DNA of 16,586 nucleotides from Butyricicoccus sp. GTDB lineage: Bacteria > Bacillota > Clostridia > Oscillospirales > Butyricicoccaceae. Under the pieces are notes generated by a model, which saw only the letters and a list, made by a program, of their open reading frames with translations, made no database searches and had not been told where the DNA came from. The stretch covers positions 1-16,586 of the forward strand of contig JAHHRO010000041.1 of the NCBI GenBank assembly GCA_020025755.1, written 5' to 3'. The translations under genes were made by a program, and so were the position numbers. How positions within the stretch are numbered: position 1 is the stretch's first letter; the number at the start of each line of letters is the position of its first letter. Positions 6,895 through 12,920 of this stretch are shown here, piece after piece.

Positions 6895-7252
6895 CGTCCT
6901 CCTCCTTTCGCGTGCGGCGCAGGACGCCTTGTGTTACGCGACCGGTAATGCCCATGACAAAGATGGTTGTCAAGACGGTGATGACAGAGAGTGGGAGAAG
7001 GATCGCCTGCAGAGCTTGCCAGTGATCCAACAAGCCAACGGCAGCAGGGACAAACAGGACGGGCATGATCTCGATGAGGAATTTTCCGGCATCCTGTACA
7101 GCGGAAAGTGGGAGGATATGTGTGGAGAGCAGGAACAGCAGGAGCAATAATCCGTAGATGCTCACAGGGATCGGGAGGGGGAGGATCGCACGCAGGATCT
7201 CGCCTGCAAATGTAATCGCCAGAATAATGCCGAATTGTTTGAGAAGTTTCAC
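6887..7252 (-). CDS. lrgA: LrgA/CidA family membrane protein
   Basis: A 121-residue membrane protein with about four hydrophobic segments and a charged C-terminus (RRTRKEEDD). It shows the LrgA/CidA pattern: ILPLPIPVSIYGLLLLLFLL near residues 23-42 and FVPAAVGLLDHW in the second half. It is the small partner of LrgB, and the order lrgA-lrgB with overlapping ends is the standard arrangement. Translation begins at GTG (7250-7252) with AAAGGAA about six bases upstream. The pair has its own promoter just after the AraC-type gene and ends at the shared terminator before glgP. Confidence 0.93.
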   Translation of the reverse strand: MKLLKQFGIILAITFAGEILRAILPLPIPVSIYGLLLLLFLLSTHILPLSAVQDAGKFLIEIMPVLFVPAAVGLLDHWQALQAILLPLSVITVLTTIFVMGITGRVTQGVLRRTRKEEDDV

Positions 7253-7297
7253 AGTAGTTCCTTTCTGTATATGGATGGAGAATAACGACCGAACTTT

Positions 7298-7325
7298 ATG
7301 ATACGCCGATTTGCAGATCTGTCAA
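7298..7325 (-). promoter_or_regulatory. Promoter of lrgAB
   Basis: On the minus strand TTGACA (7320-7325) and TATCAT (7298-7303) with a 16-base spacer. It lies between the AraC-type gene and lrgA, so lrgAB can be expressed independently. No terminator is visible between the two units, so read-through is possible. Confidence 0.65.
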
Positions 7326-7352
7326 GGGGCAGTGTAACGGATATCAAATGAT

Positions 7353-8201
7353 TTACAGATACATTTCGGGCAGATCGGAGAGCGGCAGCGGTGGTGCAGA
7401 ACGGATGTATTCCGAGGGGGACATGCCTGTGACGCGGCGAAATACCTTCCCGAAATAACCGGCATTGGAAAAGCCGGTGCAGGCGGCAGCCAGTTCGAGT
7501 GATATCGTTCCACTGCGCAGCAGACGCTTGGCACAGTTGATACGGATCTGGGTCAGGTATTGTCCGGGACTGATGCCGACCGCGGCGGAAAATTTGCGGA
7601 TCAGATGCGAGGAGGAGACCTCCAGCCGCTCTGCCAGATCATCGATCCCATACAGATGTGCGAAATCCTCATGCATGATGGCGATGGCGTGCTGGATCAG
7701 GGGGGGATAAGGCTGTGCCGTTTCGGGTGGGGCACTCGCTTCTGCAAGCTGTGTCAGCAGTGCGAACGCAGCGGCACTGGCGGCAGCACCATCCGGAGCG
7801 TGTCCACTCTGTGCAAGATGGAGCAGCGGAAAAAGCTGGGCGGACAGGGAGGAGGTGCCATTGGGAAAGTATGGACTGTATGCAAGGGTGCTGCCCAAGA
7901 TCTGCGTGGAGGCTTGTCCAGTCAGCAGTGCACCCAGCAGGATGGTATCTCGTTCGGCTGACAGCGGAAACGGTGTATCGGTGTGAAAGCCGATCGCTGC
8001 ACCTCCGGCAATTTCCAGCGGCTTGGGTTCGAATGGAGTGGACAGGCGGCCATCTGTGACACCGATGACCCAGAATCCGGAACCGGCTGGAAGCTGCAAA
8101 GTGTTTCCGGCAGGAAGTGGGGTATAGGTACAGCAGGTGAGCCGTGCAAAAGCCGCAACACTGTGCGGCGCAGCAGGGGGGCTCCATGTGAAAGGCTCCA
8201 T
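7353..8201 (-). CDS. AraC family transcriptional regulator
   Basis: A 282-residue DNA-binding protein. Residues 1 to about 170 form a variable N-terminal sensor region, Pro- and Ala-rich, that looks like a degenerate cupin. Residues about 178-269 are the AraC/XylS double helix-turn-helix. The first helix-turn-helix is IDDLAERLEVSSSHLIRKFS (from 186), followed by the typical GISPGQYLTQIRINCAKRLL linker helix. The second, LAAACTGFSNAGYFGKVFRRVTG, ends in the family signature MSPSEYIR. AGGT lies five bases before the ATG. It directly precedes lrgAB on the same strand, so lrgAB is a candidate target, but this is inference from position only. CidR, the known regulator of Cid/Lrg genes in staphylococci, is LysR-type, so an AraC-type regulator here would be different. 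Confidence 0.92.
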   Translation of the reverse strand: MEPFTWSPPAAPHSVAAFARLTCCTYTPLPAGNTLQLPAGSGFWVIGVTDGRLSTPFEPKPLEIAGGAAIGFHTDTPFPLSAERDTILLGALLTGQASTQILGSTLAYSPYFPNGTSSLSAQLFPLLHLAQSGHAPDGAAASAAAFALLTQLAEASAPPETAQPYPPLIQHAIAIMHEDFAHLYGIDDLAERLEVSSSHLIRKFSAAVGISPGQYLTQIRINCAKRLLRSGTISLELAAACTGFSNAGYFGKVFRRVTGMSPSEYIRSAPPLPLSDLPEMYL

Positions 8202-8237
8202 GATAGACCTCGATTCTGTGGCATGGGTGGAGAAATG

Positions 8238-8273
8238 AAAAAAACCGCCTTTTCAAATGAAAAAGGCGGTTTT
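8238..8273 (-). terminator. Intrinsic terminator of the tRNA-Thr gene
   Basis: Perfect 13-bp stem AAAACCGCCTTTT/AAAAGGCGGTTTT (8241-8253, 8261-8273), followed on the minus strand by a T run. The stem begins on the last base of the encoded CCA end of the tRNA. Confidence 0.88.
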
Positions 8274-8348
8274 GGAGCTAGTAGTCGGACTCGAACCGAC
8301 GACCTGCGCATTACGAATGCGCTGCTCTACCAACTGAGCCATACTAGC
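8273..8348 (-). tRNA. tRNA-Thr (anticodon CGT)
   Basis: A complete 76-base cloverleaf. The acceptor GCTAGTA/TACTAGC is perfectly paired, with discriminator T and an encoded CCA. The D stem is GCTC/GAGC, the anticodon arm GCGCA-TTCGTAA-TGCGC reads anticodon CGT (Thr, codon ACG), and the T arm is GTCGG-TTCGAGT-CCGAC. The gene stands alone with its own promoter and terminator. Confidence 0.97.
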
Positions 8349-8390
8349 AGATGAAAAGATGGATACAGAACACATCTAGTCAACATGACT

Positions 8391-8420
8391 ATTCTAACAC
8401 AGAGGGCGGCACGGCGTCAA
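8391..8420 (-). promoter_or_regulatory. Promoter of the tRNA-Thr gene
   Basis: On the minus strand TTGACG (8415-8420), an 18-base spacer and TAGAAT (8391-8396) preceded by TGT, an extended -10. The start near 8384 leaves about 36 bases before the mature tRNA 5' end. Confidence 0.65.
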
Positions 8421-8461
8421 TAGCAAAATGCAAAAAAACGGAAATTTTTTGGGGAAAACGC

Positions 8462-8489
8462 TTGACAATTTGGAAAAGTCCGATATAAT
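8462..8489 (+). promoter_or_regulatory. Promoter of the rpsF-ssb-rpsR operon
   Basis: TTGACA (8462-8467) and TATAAT (8484-8489) with a 16-base spacer, both perfect consensus boxes, as expected for a ribosomal protein operon. In the leader, CATGAC/GTCGTG (8506-8521, AAAG loop) forms a small hairpin. S6 and S18 autoregulate through leader structures in several bacteria, but I do not see the CCG-bulge motif clearly here. Confidence 0.85.
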
Positions 8490-8550
8490 AAGGAATATCC
8501 TTGCTCATGACAAAGGTCGTGGGCCAAAGTCCAAAAGGAGGTGCAATCAC

Positions 8551-8844
8551 ATGGCAAAGGTAACTGGCAAGTACGAAACTCTTTTCATTGTCAACCCTAC
8601 CCTCGGTGAGGAGGAGATCACTGCACTGGTGCAGAAGTTCCAGTCCCTCGTAGAGGCAAACGGTACTGTAGACAAGGTTGAGGATTGGGGCAAGCGTCGC
8701 ATGGCTTATGCGATCGATGACCTGCATGAGGGCTACTACACCCTGATCCAGTTCACATCTGCTCCGGCTTTCCCGGCAGAGCTCGACCGTATCTACAAGA
8801 TCACGGACGGCGTAATGCGTTCTATCATCGTAACCCTGGACTAA
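8551..8844 (+). CDS. rpsF: 30S ribosomal protein bS6
   Basis: A 97-residue S6 protein. It binds the central domain of 16S rRNA as a dimer with S18 in the small subunit platform. The sequence shows the typical YETLFIVNP first strand, EDWGKRRMAYAIDDLHEGYYTLIQF in the middle (a family hallmark, WGkRrLAYpI), and a final strand VMRSIIVTLD. The ATG at 8551 follows AAAAGGAGG with 9-base spacing. Longer upstream starts would run through the promoter. It is the first gene of the conserved rpsF-ssb-rpsR operon, with 14 bases before ssb. Confidence 0.98.
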   Translation: MAKVTGKYETLFIVNPTLGEEEITALVQKFQSLVEANGTVDKVEDWGKRRMAYAIDDLHEGYYTLIQFTSAPAFPAELDRIYKITDGVMRSIIVTLD

Positions 8845-8858
8845 GGTGGTGACGTAAC

Positions 8859-9344
8859 GTGTTGAACAAAGCGATCCTTATGGGTCGACTGACCCGTGAT
8901 CCCGAACTGCGTCATACGCAGTCTAATACCGCTGTTGTTTCGTTTAGTCTTGCGATCGATCGCGACCGCAGAGGCCCGAACAACGAACGCCAGACCGACT
9001 TCATCGACTGTGTCGCTTGGGGTCGTACTGCGGAATTCGTGAAGCAGTGGTTTAGCAAAGGGATGATGGCAATCGTTGTTGGCCGCATCCAGTCGCGTAA
9101 CTGGGAAGACAAAAACGGAAATAAGCGTGTAAGCATCGAGATCAATGCAGACGAAGTTTCTTTCGGTGAGACCAAAAAGTCTCGTGAATCGAATGGCTTC
9201 GGCGGCTATGATTCCGGCTCGCAGATCCGTCCTGAGGGAATGAACATGGCAAGTCAGGCTCCAAGCATGCCGGCGTATGACCTTCCGGTCAGCGACTCGG
9301 AATTCTCGGAGATCGACGACGATGATTCAGACGTTCCCTTCTGA
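8859..9344 (+). CDS. ssb: Single-stranded DNA-binding protein
   Basis: A 161-residue SSB that coats single-stranded DNA as a tetramer during replication, repair and recombination. Residues 1 to about 105 are the OB fold, starting MLNKAILMGRLTRDPELR and including FIDCVAWGRTAEFVKQWFSKG and VVGRIQSRNWEDKNGNKR. A flexible Gly/Ser/Met-rich linker follows. The last nine residues, DDDDSDVPF, are the acidic tip that recruits partner proteins. The start is GTG at 8859, with GGTGGT eight bases upstream. A TTG one codon later is the alternative. Its place between rpsF and rpsR is the usual one in Firmicutes. Confidence 0.98.
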   Translation: MLNKAILMGRLTRDPELRHTQSNTAVVSFSLAIDRDRRGPNNERQTDFIDCVAWGRTAEFVKQWFSKGMMAIVVGRIQSRNWEDKNGNKRVSIEINADEVSFGETKKSRESNGFGGYDSGSQIRPEGMNMASQAPSMPAYDLPVSDSEFSEIDDDDSDVPF

Positions 9345-9369
9345 TATTTGAAAAAGGAGGTACTTGGCA

Positions 9370-9636
9370 ATGGAAGAGACCAAAAAGGAATTTACTCCTC
9401 GTCCGGAGCGCGCACAGCGCGGAGGACGTCGCCGCAGAAAGGTTTGCTCTTTCTGTGTAGATAAGGTAGAGGCAATCGACTACAAGGACGTAGCAAAGCT
9501 GCGCCGTTATATGTCTGAGCGTGGCAAGATCCTGCCTCGCCGTATGACCGGCACTTGCGCAAAGCATCAGCGTCAGCTGACCGATGCGATCAAGCGTGCG
9601 CGTCATGTTGCTCTGCTCCCTTATACTGCGGAGTAA
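9370..9636 (+). CDS. rpsR: 30S ribosomal protein bS18 (zinc-binding form)
   Basis: An 88-residue S18, partner of S6 in the 30S platform. It has a basic N-terminal tail (RGGRRRRK), then KVCSFC, the helix DYKDVAKLRRYMSERGKILPRRMTGTCAKHQRQL and the end of the RNA-binding helix (AIKRARHVALLPY). C26, C29, C63 and H66 make a complete zinc site, so this is the zinc-type (C+) S18 and not the zinc-free paralogue that some bacteria express under zinc starvation. AAGGAGG at 9354-9360 is nine bases before the ATG at 9370. The TTG at 9364 is too close to it. The operon ends at the terminator 16 bases downstream. Confidence 0.98.
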   Translation: MEETKKEFTPRPERAQRGGRRRRKVCSFCVDKVEAIDYKDVAKLRRYMSERGKILPRRMTGTCAKHQRQLTDAIKRARHVALLPYTAE

Positions 9637-9652
9637 TCAAAACAGATATTAG

Positions 9653-9682
9653 AAAGACCTGCTCTTTGGAGCAGGTCTTTTT
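9653..9682. terminator. Terminator between rpsR and a convergent gene
   Basis: Perfect 12-bp stem AAAGACCTGCTC/GAGCAGGTCTTT (9653-9664, 9669-9680) with a TTTG loop and a T tract. It ends the rpsF-ssb-rpsR transcript and, read on the other strand, can end the convergent secreted-protein gene. Confidence 0.9.
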
Positions 9683-9687
9683 GCATA

Positions 9688-10137
9688 TCAGTTGTCAAAT
9701 TCACGCATTTTAACAAGGTAATCGTAGTCATCGCCCATGGAACCAGTCGCTGAGAAACGATAAGTACCTTTGCTATATGTTGCACCATTGCTTTCGATCA
9801 GTTTGTGTGAGTTTGCTTTGACGGTCACGGAAAGTTCTCCGTTCATATTGGAATCGTTCCACTTGCGTCCCTTTTCTTTTTGCAGTTTGATCGTGATATC
9901 AAAATCCGCATGGTTCTCAATGTAAAAGCGTGTCGTAGTGGTGTCGGAAACCTCAAACGCACCCGAAATACCGGAAGAATCGTTACAGCCGGAAGAACGC
10001 GTGAGTTCAAAGGTCGTGATGTCATTACGGGAAACCGTTTCATTGGATTTTTCAGTGGGCTTGTAAACAGCCTGTGCAAGGAGTGAGCATACCAATAATG
10101 CGCACACCAGAATAGAAGAGATTACAAACTTTTTCAT
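9688..10137 (-). CDS. Secreted protein of unknown function
   Basis: I do not recognise the 149-residue product. Residues 1-23 are a Sec signal peptide: MKKF, a hydrophobic core, then LLAQA with a likely signal peptidase I cut before VYKP. The remaining 125 residues are polar and beta-rich, with alternating strands such as TTFELTRSS, TTRFYIENHADFDITIKLQKE, LSVTVKANSHKLIES and GTYRFSATGSMGDDYDYLVKMREF. That pattern fits a single compact beta-sandwich exported to the envelope or medium. It has one Cys in the mature part and no anchor. AAAGGAG precedes the ATG at 10137. The GTG at 10146 would overlap the ribosome site. It is monocistronic with its own promoter. Confidence 0.75.
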   Translation of the reverse strand: MKKFVISSILVCALLVCSLLAQAVYKPTEKSNETVSRNDITTFELTRSSGCNDSSGISGAFEVSDTTTTRFYIENHADFDITIKLQKEKGRKWNDSNMNGELSVTVKANSHKLIESNGATYSKGTYRFSATGSMGDDYDYLVKMREFDN

Positions 10138-10160
10138 ATTGATCACACTCCTTTATGATG

Positions 10161-10189
10161 ATTATAATATAACATAAAATATGATGCAA
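10161..10189 (-). promoter_or_regulatory. Promoter of the secreted-protein gene
   Basis: On the minus strand TTGCAT (10184-10189), a 17-base very AT-rich spacer and a perfect TATAAT (10161-10166). The predicted start lies close to the ribosome site, giving a short leader. Confidence 0.65.
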
Positions 10190-10240
10190 GAGAAAATTCG
10201 TTGATTTCGTTGGCTTCAGACACGCTCTGGGGAGTTATAC

Positions 10241-10278
10241 AAAAAAGCGATGCGCATAGAAACTCCATGCGCATCGCT
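10241..10278 (-). terminator. Intrinsic terminator of the 185-residue gene
   Basis: Perfect 12-bp stem AGCGATGCGCAT/ATGCGCATCGCT (10246-10257, 10267-10278) with a 9-base loop, followed on the minus strand by TTTTTT. Confidence 0.88.
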
Positions 10279-10309
10279 GGTATCATTATATTTTTGATAT
10301 TGTTCAGGG

Positions 10310-10867
10310 TTACGATGCAAAATCGATTCGCAGGCACGCGCCGCAGTCCTGTACAGCCTGACGCACCTGCTCGACCAGAACACATTCATCCATTTTTTCA
10401 GGGTTAAAGCTGATACTCAGTGCCAAACGACCGGAAATATGCGTGAAATCCAGCACGATATCTGCGGGACAGTTGGCATCGATGATCCCGGAGAAATGCA
10501 GCTCAGAGGGAACCAGATCATGGAAGCCTGCAAAACGTACACCGGTAAGTCCATTGTGTGGCAGGAGACGAAGCGTCTCCGCAGAGGGGGCATACTCAAG
10601 CTCTGCGAATAAAGCAGTGTTTTCACCACGCTTTAAGATACGAGTTTCGCGGCTCATTGCACGCAAAGAATTCGGAAACTTGGGCTGCTTGCTCTCTGCC
10701 AGCATGGAAACATGCTTGTCTGCGAGCAGATGTCCGATCACATCGGTCAGTATATTGCGCACATCACCGTGCAGGTTTGTGGGCGCAAAGAGATAATAGC
10801 GATTTTCCTCCGCTTTTTTTAACATCTCCCAACCGGTAGAGGATGTGAAAGTAGTTGTTCTATTCAT
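10310..10867 (-). CDS. Protein of unknown function (185 aa)
   Basis: I cannot assign this soluble protein with confidence. It has no signal peptide or membrane segment. The second half, with DIVLDFTHISGRLALSISFNPEKMDE followed by a helix that ends VRQAVQDCG, is weakly reminiscent of the C-terminal strand-helix part of condensation/acyltransferase folds, but the catalytic HHxxxD motif of that superfamily is absent. The ATG at 10867 has AAAGGAT about ten bases upstream. A longer in-frame start at 10978 would precede the promoter and is rejected. The gene is monocistronic between a consensus promoter and a strong terminator. Confidence 0.7.
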   Translation of the reverse strand: MNRTTTFTSSTGWEMLKKAEENRYYLFAPTNLHGDVRNILTDVIGHLLADKHVSMLAESKQPKFPNSLRAMSRETRILKRGENTALFAELEYAPSAETLRLLPHNGLTGVRFAGFHDLVPSELHFSGIIDANCPADIVLDFTHISGRLALSISFNPEKMDECVLVEQVRQAVQDCGACLRIDFAS

Positions 10868-10937
10868 AGCAAAGAAGATCCTTTCTAAAAAAAGACAGTG
10901 ATAATCCGTACTGCCTAGCGGTTTAGTTCGTTTAGCT

Positions 10938-10966
10938 ATTGTACCCTTTCTTGGCACAATGTGCAA
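10938..10966 (-). promoter_or_regulatory. Promoter of the 185-residue gene, with an overlapping dyad
   Basis: On the minus strand TTGCAC (10961-10966) and TACAAT (10938-10943) with a 17-base spacer. The -35 box lies in an imperfect dyad, TTGCACA-TTGTGCCAA, that could bind a regulator. The leader is about 64 bases. Confidence 0.7.
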
Positions 10967-10986
10967 TAACATTATCATAATTTTGT

Positions 10987-11150
10987 GTAAAATGCGTATA
11001 AAAAATTCATCTCATACCAAAATAAAGAAAAAAATATAACATGTTATGTAAAAAGTGATTTGTATTCGCATGGACTATTTGTGCGCTTTGCAATGAGGTG
11101 TTGTTGATAATATCCAAATAGGGGGGTAAAATTCGACTCGAATCAACCTT
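10987..11150. other. AT-rich intergenic stretch with palindromes, no gene seen
   Basis: Upstream of the 185-residue gene and downstream of the phosphatase gene there are about 330 bases without a coding region. Apart from the promoter and terminator listed, I see a perfect 12-bp palindrome ATAACATGTTAT (11036-11047), a perfect 6-1-6 palindrome ATTCGA-C-TCGAAT (11131-11143), and around the latter the inverted pair TATCCAA (11111-11117)/TTGGATA (11149-11155). Confidence 0.5.
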
Positions 11151-11154
11151 GGAT

Positions 11155-11186
11155 AACAAAAAATCCCCTCGATTTCGAGGGGATTT
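11155..11186 (-). terminator. Terminator of the PsiE-like/DUF4250/phosphatase operon
   Basis: Perfect 11-bp stem AAATCCCCTCG/CGAGGGGATTT (11161-11171, 11176-11186) with an ATTT loop, followed on the minus strand by a T run. It lies 14 bases past the phosphatase stop. Confidence 0.88.
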
Positions 11187-11199
11187 GTGAGAAAATCCA

Positions 11200-11985
11200 T
11201 TATTCGCTAAGACCCAAAGCCAGAAATTCCGCATGGGCTTTCCGGTTTCCGCTGACGATGGAACACGGACGATCCAGCGTAAGCGGAGATCCATCCAGCT
11301 GGGTTGCGATGCCGCCGGCTTCTGAAAGGATCAGTGCACCCGCTGCAAAGTCCCACGGCTGGAGGATACATTCAAAGCCGAGTTCAACACGGCCACAGGC
11401 AATATCGGTAAGATCAAGTGCAGCAGAACCAAAACGGCGCAGATCCTGCATACGATCCATCAGTTCTCCTGCGATTTTGAGCGAACGCGCACGGAGAGAA
11501 CGATCGTAAGGAGAAGTGCCAAAACAGAATACACCCTCTGATAAGGTGCGTTCAGAAACAGAAATACGATCCCCATTCAGAAATGCACCCTCGCCTTTTT
11601 GCGCAGAGAACAGTTCATCGCGGTAAGGGTTGTATACAGCACCGCAGATCAGTTCACCATCTCGTGCAAGGGCAATGGACACCGCAGAATGATTCATGCC
11701 GCGCACAAAGTTTGCGGTACAGTCGATGGGATCGACGATAAATGCAAGCCCGTGCAGTGCATCTTCGTGCACGGTGTCTTCTTCGCCAACAAAATGGGCG
11801 TCAGGGAAGTCAGCCAGAAGCTCTTTGCGCAGGAAGTTCTGTACGTTGAGGTCATATTGGGTGACAAAGTTGCCGACCCCTTCCTTTTCGGTGACGCTGT
11901 TTCGGATCTCCTGTGCAGATAATAGGATCTGCCCTGCTTTATAGGCGGCAGATTTGATTGTTATAAACATTTTTGTGTTTTTCAT
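11200..11985 (-). CDS. Inositol monophosphatase family protein
   Basis: A 261-residue Mg-dependent, Li-sensitive sugar-phosphate phosphatase of the IMPase/SuhB family. It would hydrolyse inositol-1-phosphate or a related phosphomonoester in the cytoplasm. The metal ligands are present: G67-E68-E69-D70, D85-P-I-D88 and, near the C-terminus, W211-D212-FAAG. The first metal motif is unusual: the near-invariant DPIDGTxNF reads DPIDCTANF, with Cys89 for Gly. The first ATG (11983-11985) lies six bases after the stop of the DUF4250-type gene and lacks a clear ribosome site, so translation probably depends on coupling. M6 is an alternative start. It is the last gene of a three-gene operon. The real substrate (inositol phosphate, fructose-1,6-bisphosphate or PAP) is not shown by the sequence. 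Confidence 0.92.
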   Translation of the reverse strand: MKNTKMFITIKSAAYKAGQILLSAQEIRNSVTEKEGVGNFVTQYDLNVQNFLRKELLADFPDAHFVGEEDTVHEDALHGLAFIVDPIDCTANFVRGMNHSAVSIALARDGELICGAVYNPYRDELFSAQKGEGAFLNGDRISVSERTLSEGVFCFGTSPYDRSLRARSLKIAGELMDRMQDLRRFGSAALDLTDIACGRVELGFECILQPWDFAAGALILSEAGGIATQLDGSPLTLDRPCSIVSGNRKAHAEFLALGLSE

Positions 11986-11991
11986 GGCATA

Positions 11992-12165
11992 TCACTGAAA
12001 ACGGTTGTGTGTATGGCTGTATGTATAGCCGAGTGGTGCAAGACGATCACATAGTTCAGCGCGATTGACCTCGAGTTCCCTGCACAGGTCATCAAGATCG
12101 GAAAAATCATCGCGCAATTTGGTGTTGATGTAGCTTAATAAGATCATAGGGTCATGGGGTAACAT
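11992..12165 (-). CDS. DUF4250 family small protein (57 aa)
   Basis: A 57-residue cytoplasmic protein matching the DUF4250 pattern known from Clostridia: MLPHDPMILLSYINTKLRD at the N-terminus, then LDDLCRELEVNRAELCDRL, then LGYTYSHTHNRFQ at the end (canonical start MLPxDPxMLLSxxNxxLRD, canonical end GYxYdxxxNqF). The function of the family is unknown. The predominantly helical middle suggests a small helical domain. The start overlaps the end of the PsiE-like gene by 14 bases and the stop is six bases before the phosphatase start, so it is the middle gene of a tightly coupled operon. Its ribosome-site candidate AAAGGAAG lies rather far upstream (about 14 bases), which also points to coupling. 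Confidence 0.88.
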   Translation of the reverse strand: MLPHDPMILLSYINTKLRDDFSDLDDLCRELEVNRAELCDRLAPLGYTYSHTHNRFQ

Positions 12166-12682
12166 GGATGTCTGCTTCTTCCTTTCGTTCTGTTATAGGG
12201 GATGTATGTTTGTTGGGGGTACACGCCGTATTTTGAGGCTGTGTGTTTGGGTAATCCTTACGCCGAAAATGCGGCAGCAGGCTTTCGACCGCGTGGGATT
12301 CCGCGTGGTTGTCGAGCTGCCGGATGAACAGGAACTTCCGAACAACGAACAGGAGTGCGACCGAGATGATCGTAATGAGGTTATCGATCGGGGAAGTGTG
12401 CGTCAAAACCATTTGGCGTGCTACGGCAAGCATCATGACTTCTACAACGGTATCAATGGTATAGCTGAAGATCATCTTGACGAATTCGATGCCAATGATG
12501 ATGGTCATTGCCGTGGTCAGATAGCTTTGCAGGGATTCCGGACTGGAAACGATTTCAGAGAGACGGATGTCGAGAAACAGTCCGAGGGTGGAAGTGGCAA
12601 CCGCAGTCAAGATACAGATGCCAACCAGAATTTCAAGCCGAACCGCGATGCGGTAAAGCTTGGTCTGGATCATATCCTTCAA
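12152..12682 (-). CDS. PsiE-like (phosphate-starvation-inducible family) membrane protein
   Basis: A 176-residue membrane protein. Hydrophobic segments lie near residues 16-37, 52-73 and 102-120, with an amphipathic stretch near 78-94 (EVMMLAVARQMVLTH). The order of segments, the VARQMVLTH patch and the final ISVALLFVVRKFLF helix resemble PsiE-family proteins, whose biochemical role is unknown. I give this as a likely but not certain family call. The C-terminal 55 residues are polar, low in complexity and rich in His, Pro, Thr and Asn, and look disordered. GGAGG (12691-12695) sits eight bases before TTG at 12680-12682, which I take as the start. An ATG three codons later would be 17 bases from the ribosome site. 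It is the first gene of the operon with the DUF4250-type gene and the phosphatase gene. Confidence 0.65.
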   Translation of the reverse strand: MKDMIQTKLYRIAVRLEILVGICILTAVATSTLGLFLDIRLSEIVSSPESLQSYLTTAMTIIIGIEFVKMIFSYTIDTVVEVMMLAVARQMVLTHTSPIDNLITIISVALLFVVRKFLFIRQLDNHAESHAVESLLPHFRRKDYPNTQPQNTACTPNKHTSPITERKEEADIHVTP

Positions 12683-12713
12683 AATAAAGTCCTCCAATCA
12701 TGAAGATACTTTT

Positions 12714-12742
12714 ATTATACTGTGGGGACGGGGGATTGTACA
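12714..12742 (-). promoter_or_regulatory. Promoter of the PsiE-like operon
   Basis: On the minus strand a perfect TATAAT (12714-12719) with TGTACA (12737-12742) 17 bases upstream as a weak -35 box. That TGTACA is also a palindrome that recurs twice in the divergent leader (12932 and 12943). Confidence 0.6.
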
Positions 12743-12829
12743 GAAAAATTATGTGGTGTTTTTTACCAATATCGTAGGAAATTACCTGAGGTTTCTTTTC
12801 TATTTGATGTTTTCCGTTTAAAATGCGCA

Positions 12830-12858
12830 TTGCAATCATGCCGACAAAATGATACAAT
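12830..12858 (+). promoter_or_regulatory. Promoter of the molybdenum hydroxylase operon
   Basis: TTGCAA (12830-12835) and TACAAT (12853-12858) with a 17-base spacer. The predicted start near 12865 gives a leader of about 112 bases, long for this window and structured. Confidence 0.65.
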
Positions 12859-12875
12859 AAAATCAAATTACAAGG

Positions 12876-12920
12876 GCCGTGCGCGTGGTGGATCGAAAGG
12901 ACGCGGGCGGCAGTTTTTTT
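12876..12920 (+). terminator. Terminator-like hairpin in the molybdenum hydroxylase leader (possible attenuator)
   Basis: GCCGTGCGCGT (12876-12886) pairs with ACGCGGGCGGC (12901-12911) at 10 of 11 positions, counting one wobble. A 14-base loop separates the arms, and AG plus seven T (12914-12920) follow. This has the form of an intrinsic terminator, but no plus-strand gene lies upstream. It stands between the promoter and the start codon of the FAD subunit gene, where it could control read-through. A second hairpin, ATGTACA/TGTACAT (12931-12949), follows before the ribosome site. Confidence 0.55.

Noticed and set aside
7922..8354. Open frames on both strands across the tRNA-Thr region
   Set aside because: They translate the tRNA and its terminator, a common artefact; the cloverleaf explains the sequence.
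8491..8550. S6/S18 autoregulatory leader motif before rpsF
   Set aside because: A small hairpin (8506-8521) exists, but the CCG bulge expected for the S6-S18 complex is not clear, so it is not listed as a separate element.
10868..10978. Upstream extension of the 185-residue protein (start at 10978)
   Set aside because: The extension would include the promoter and ribosome site of the gene, and the upstream ATG lacks a ribosome site.
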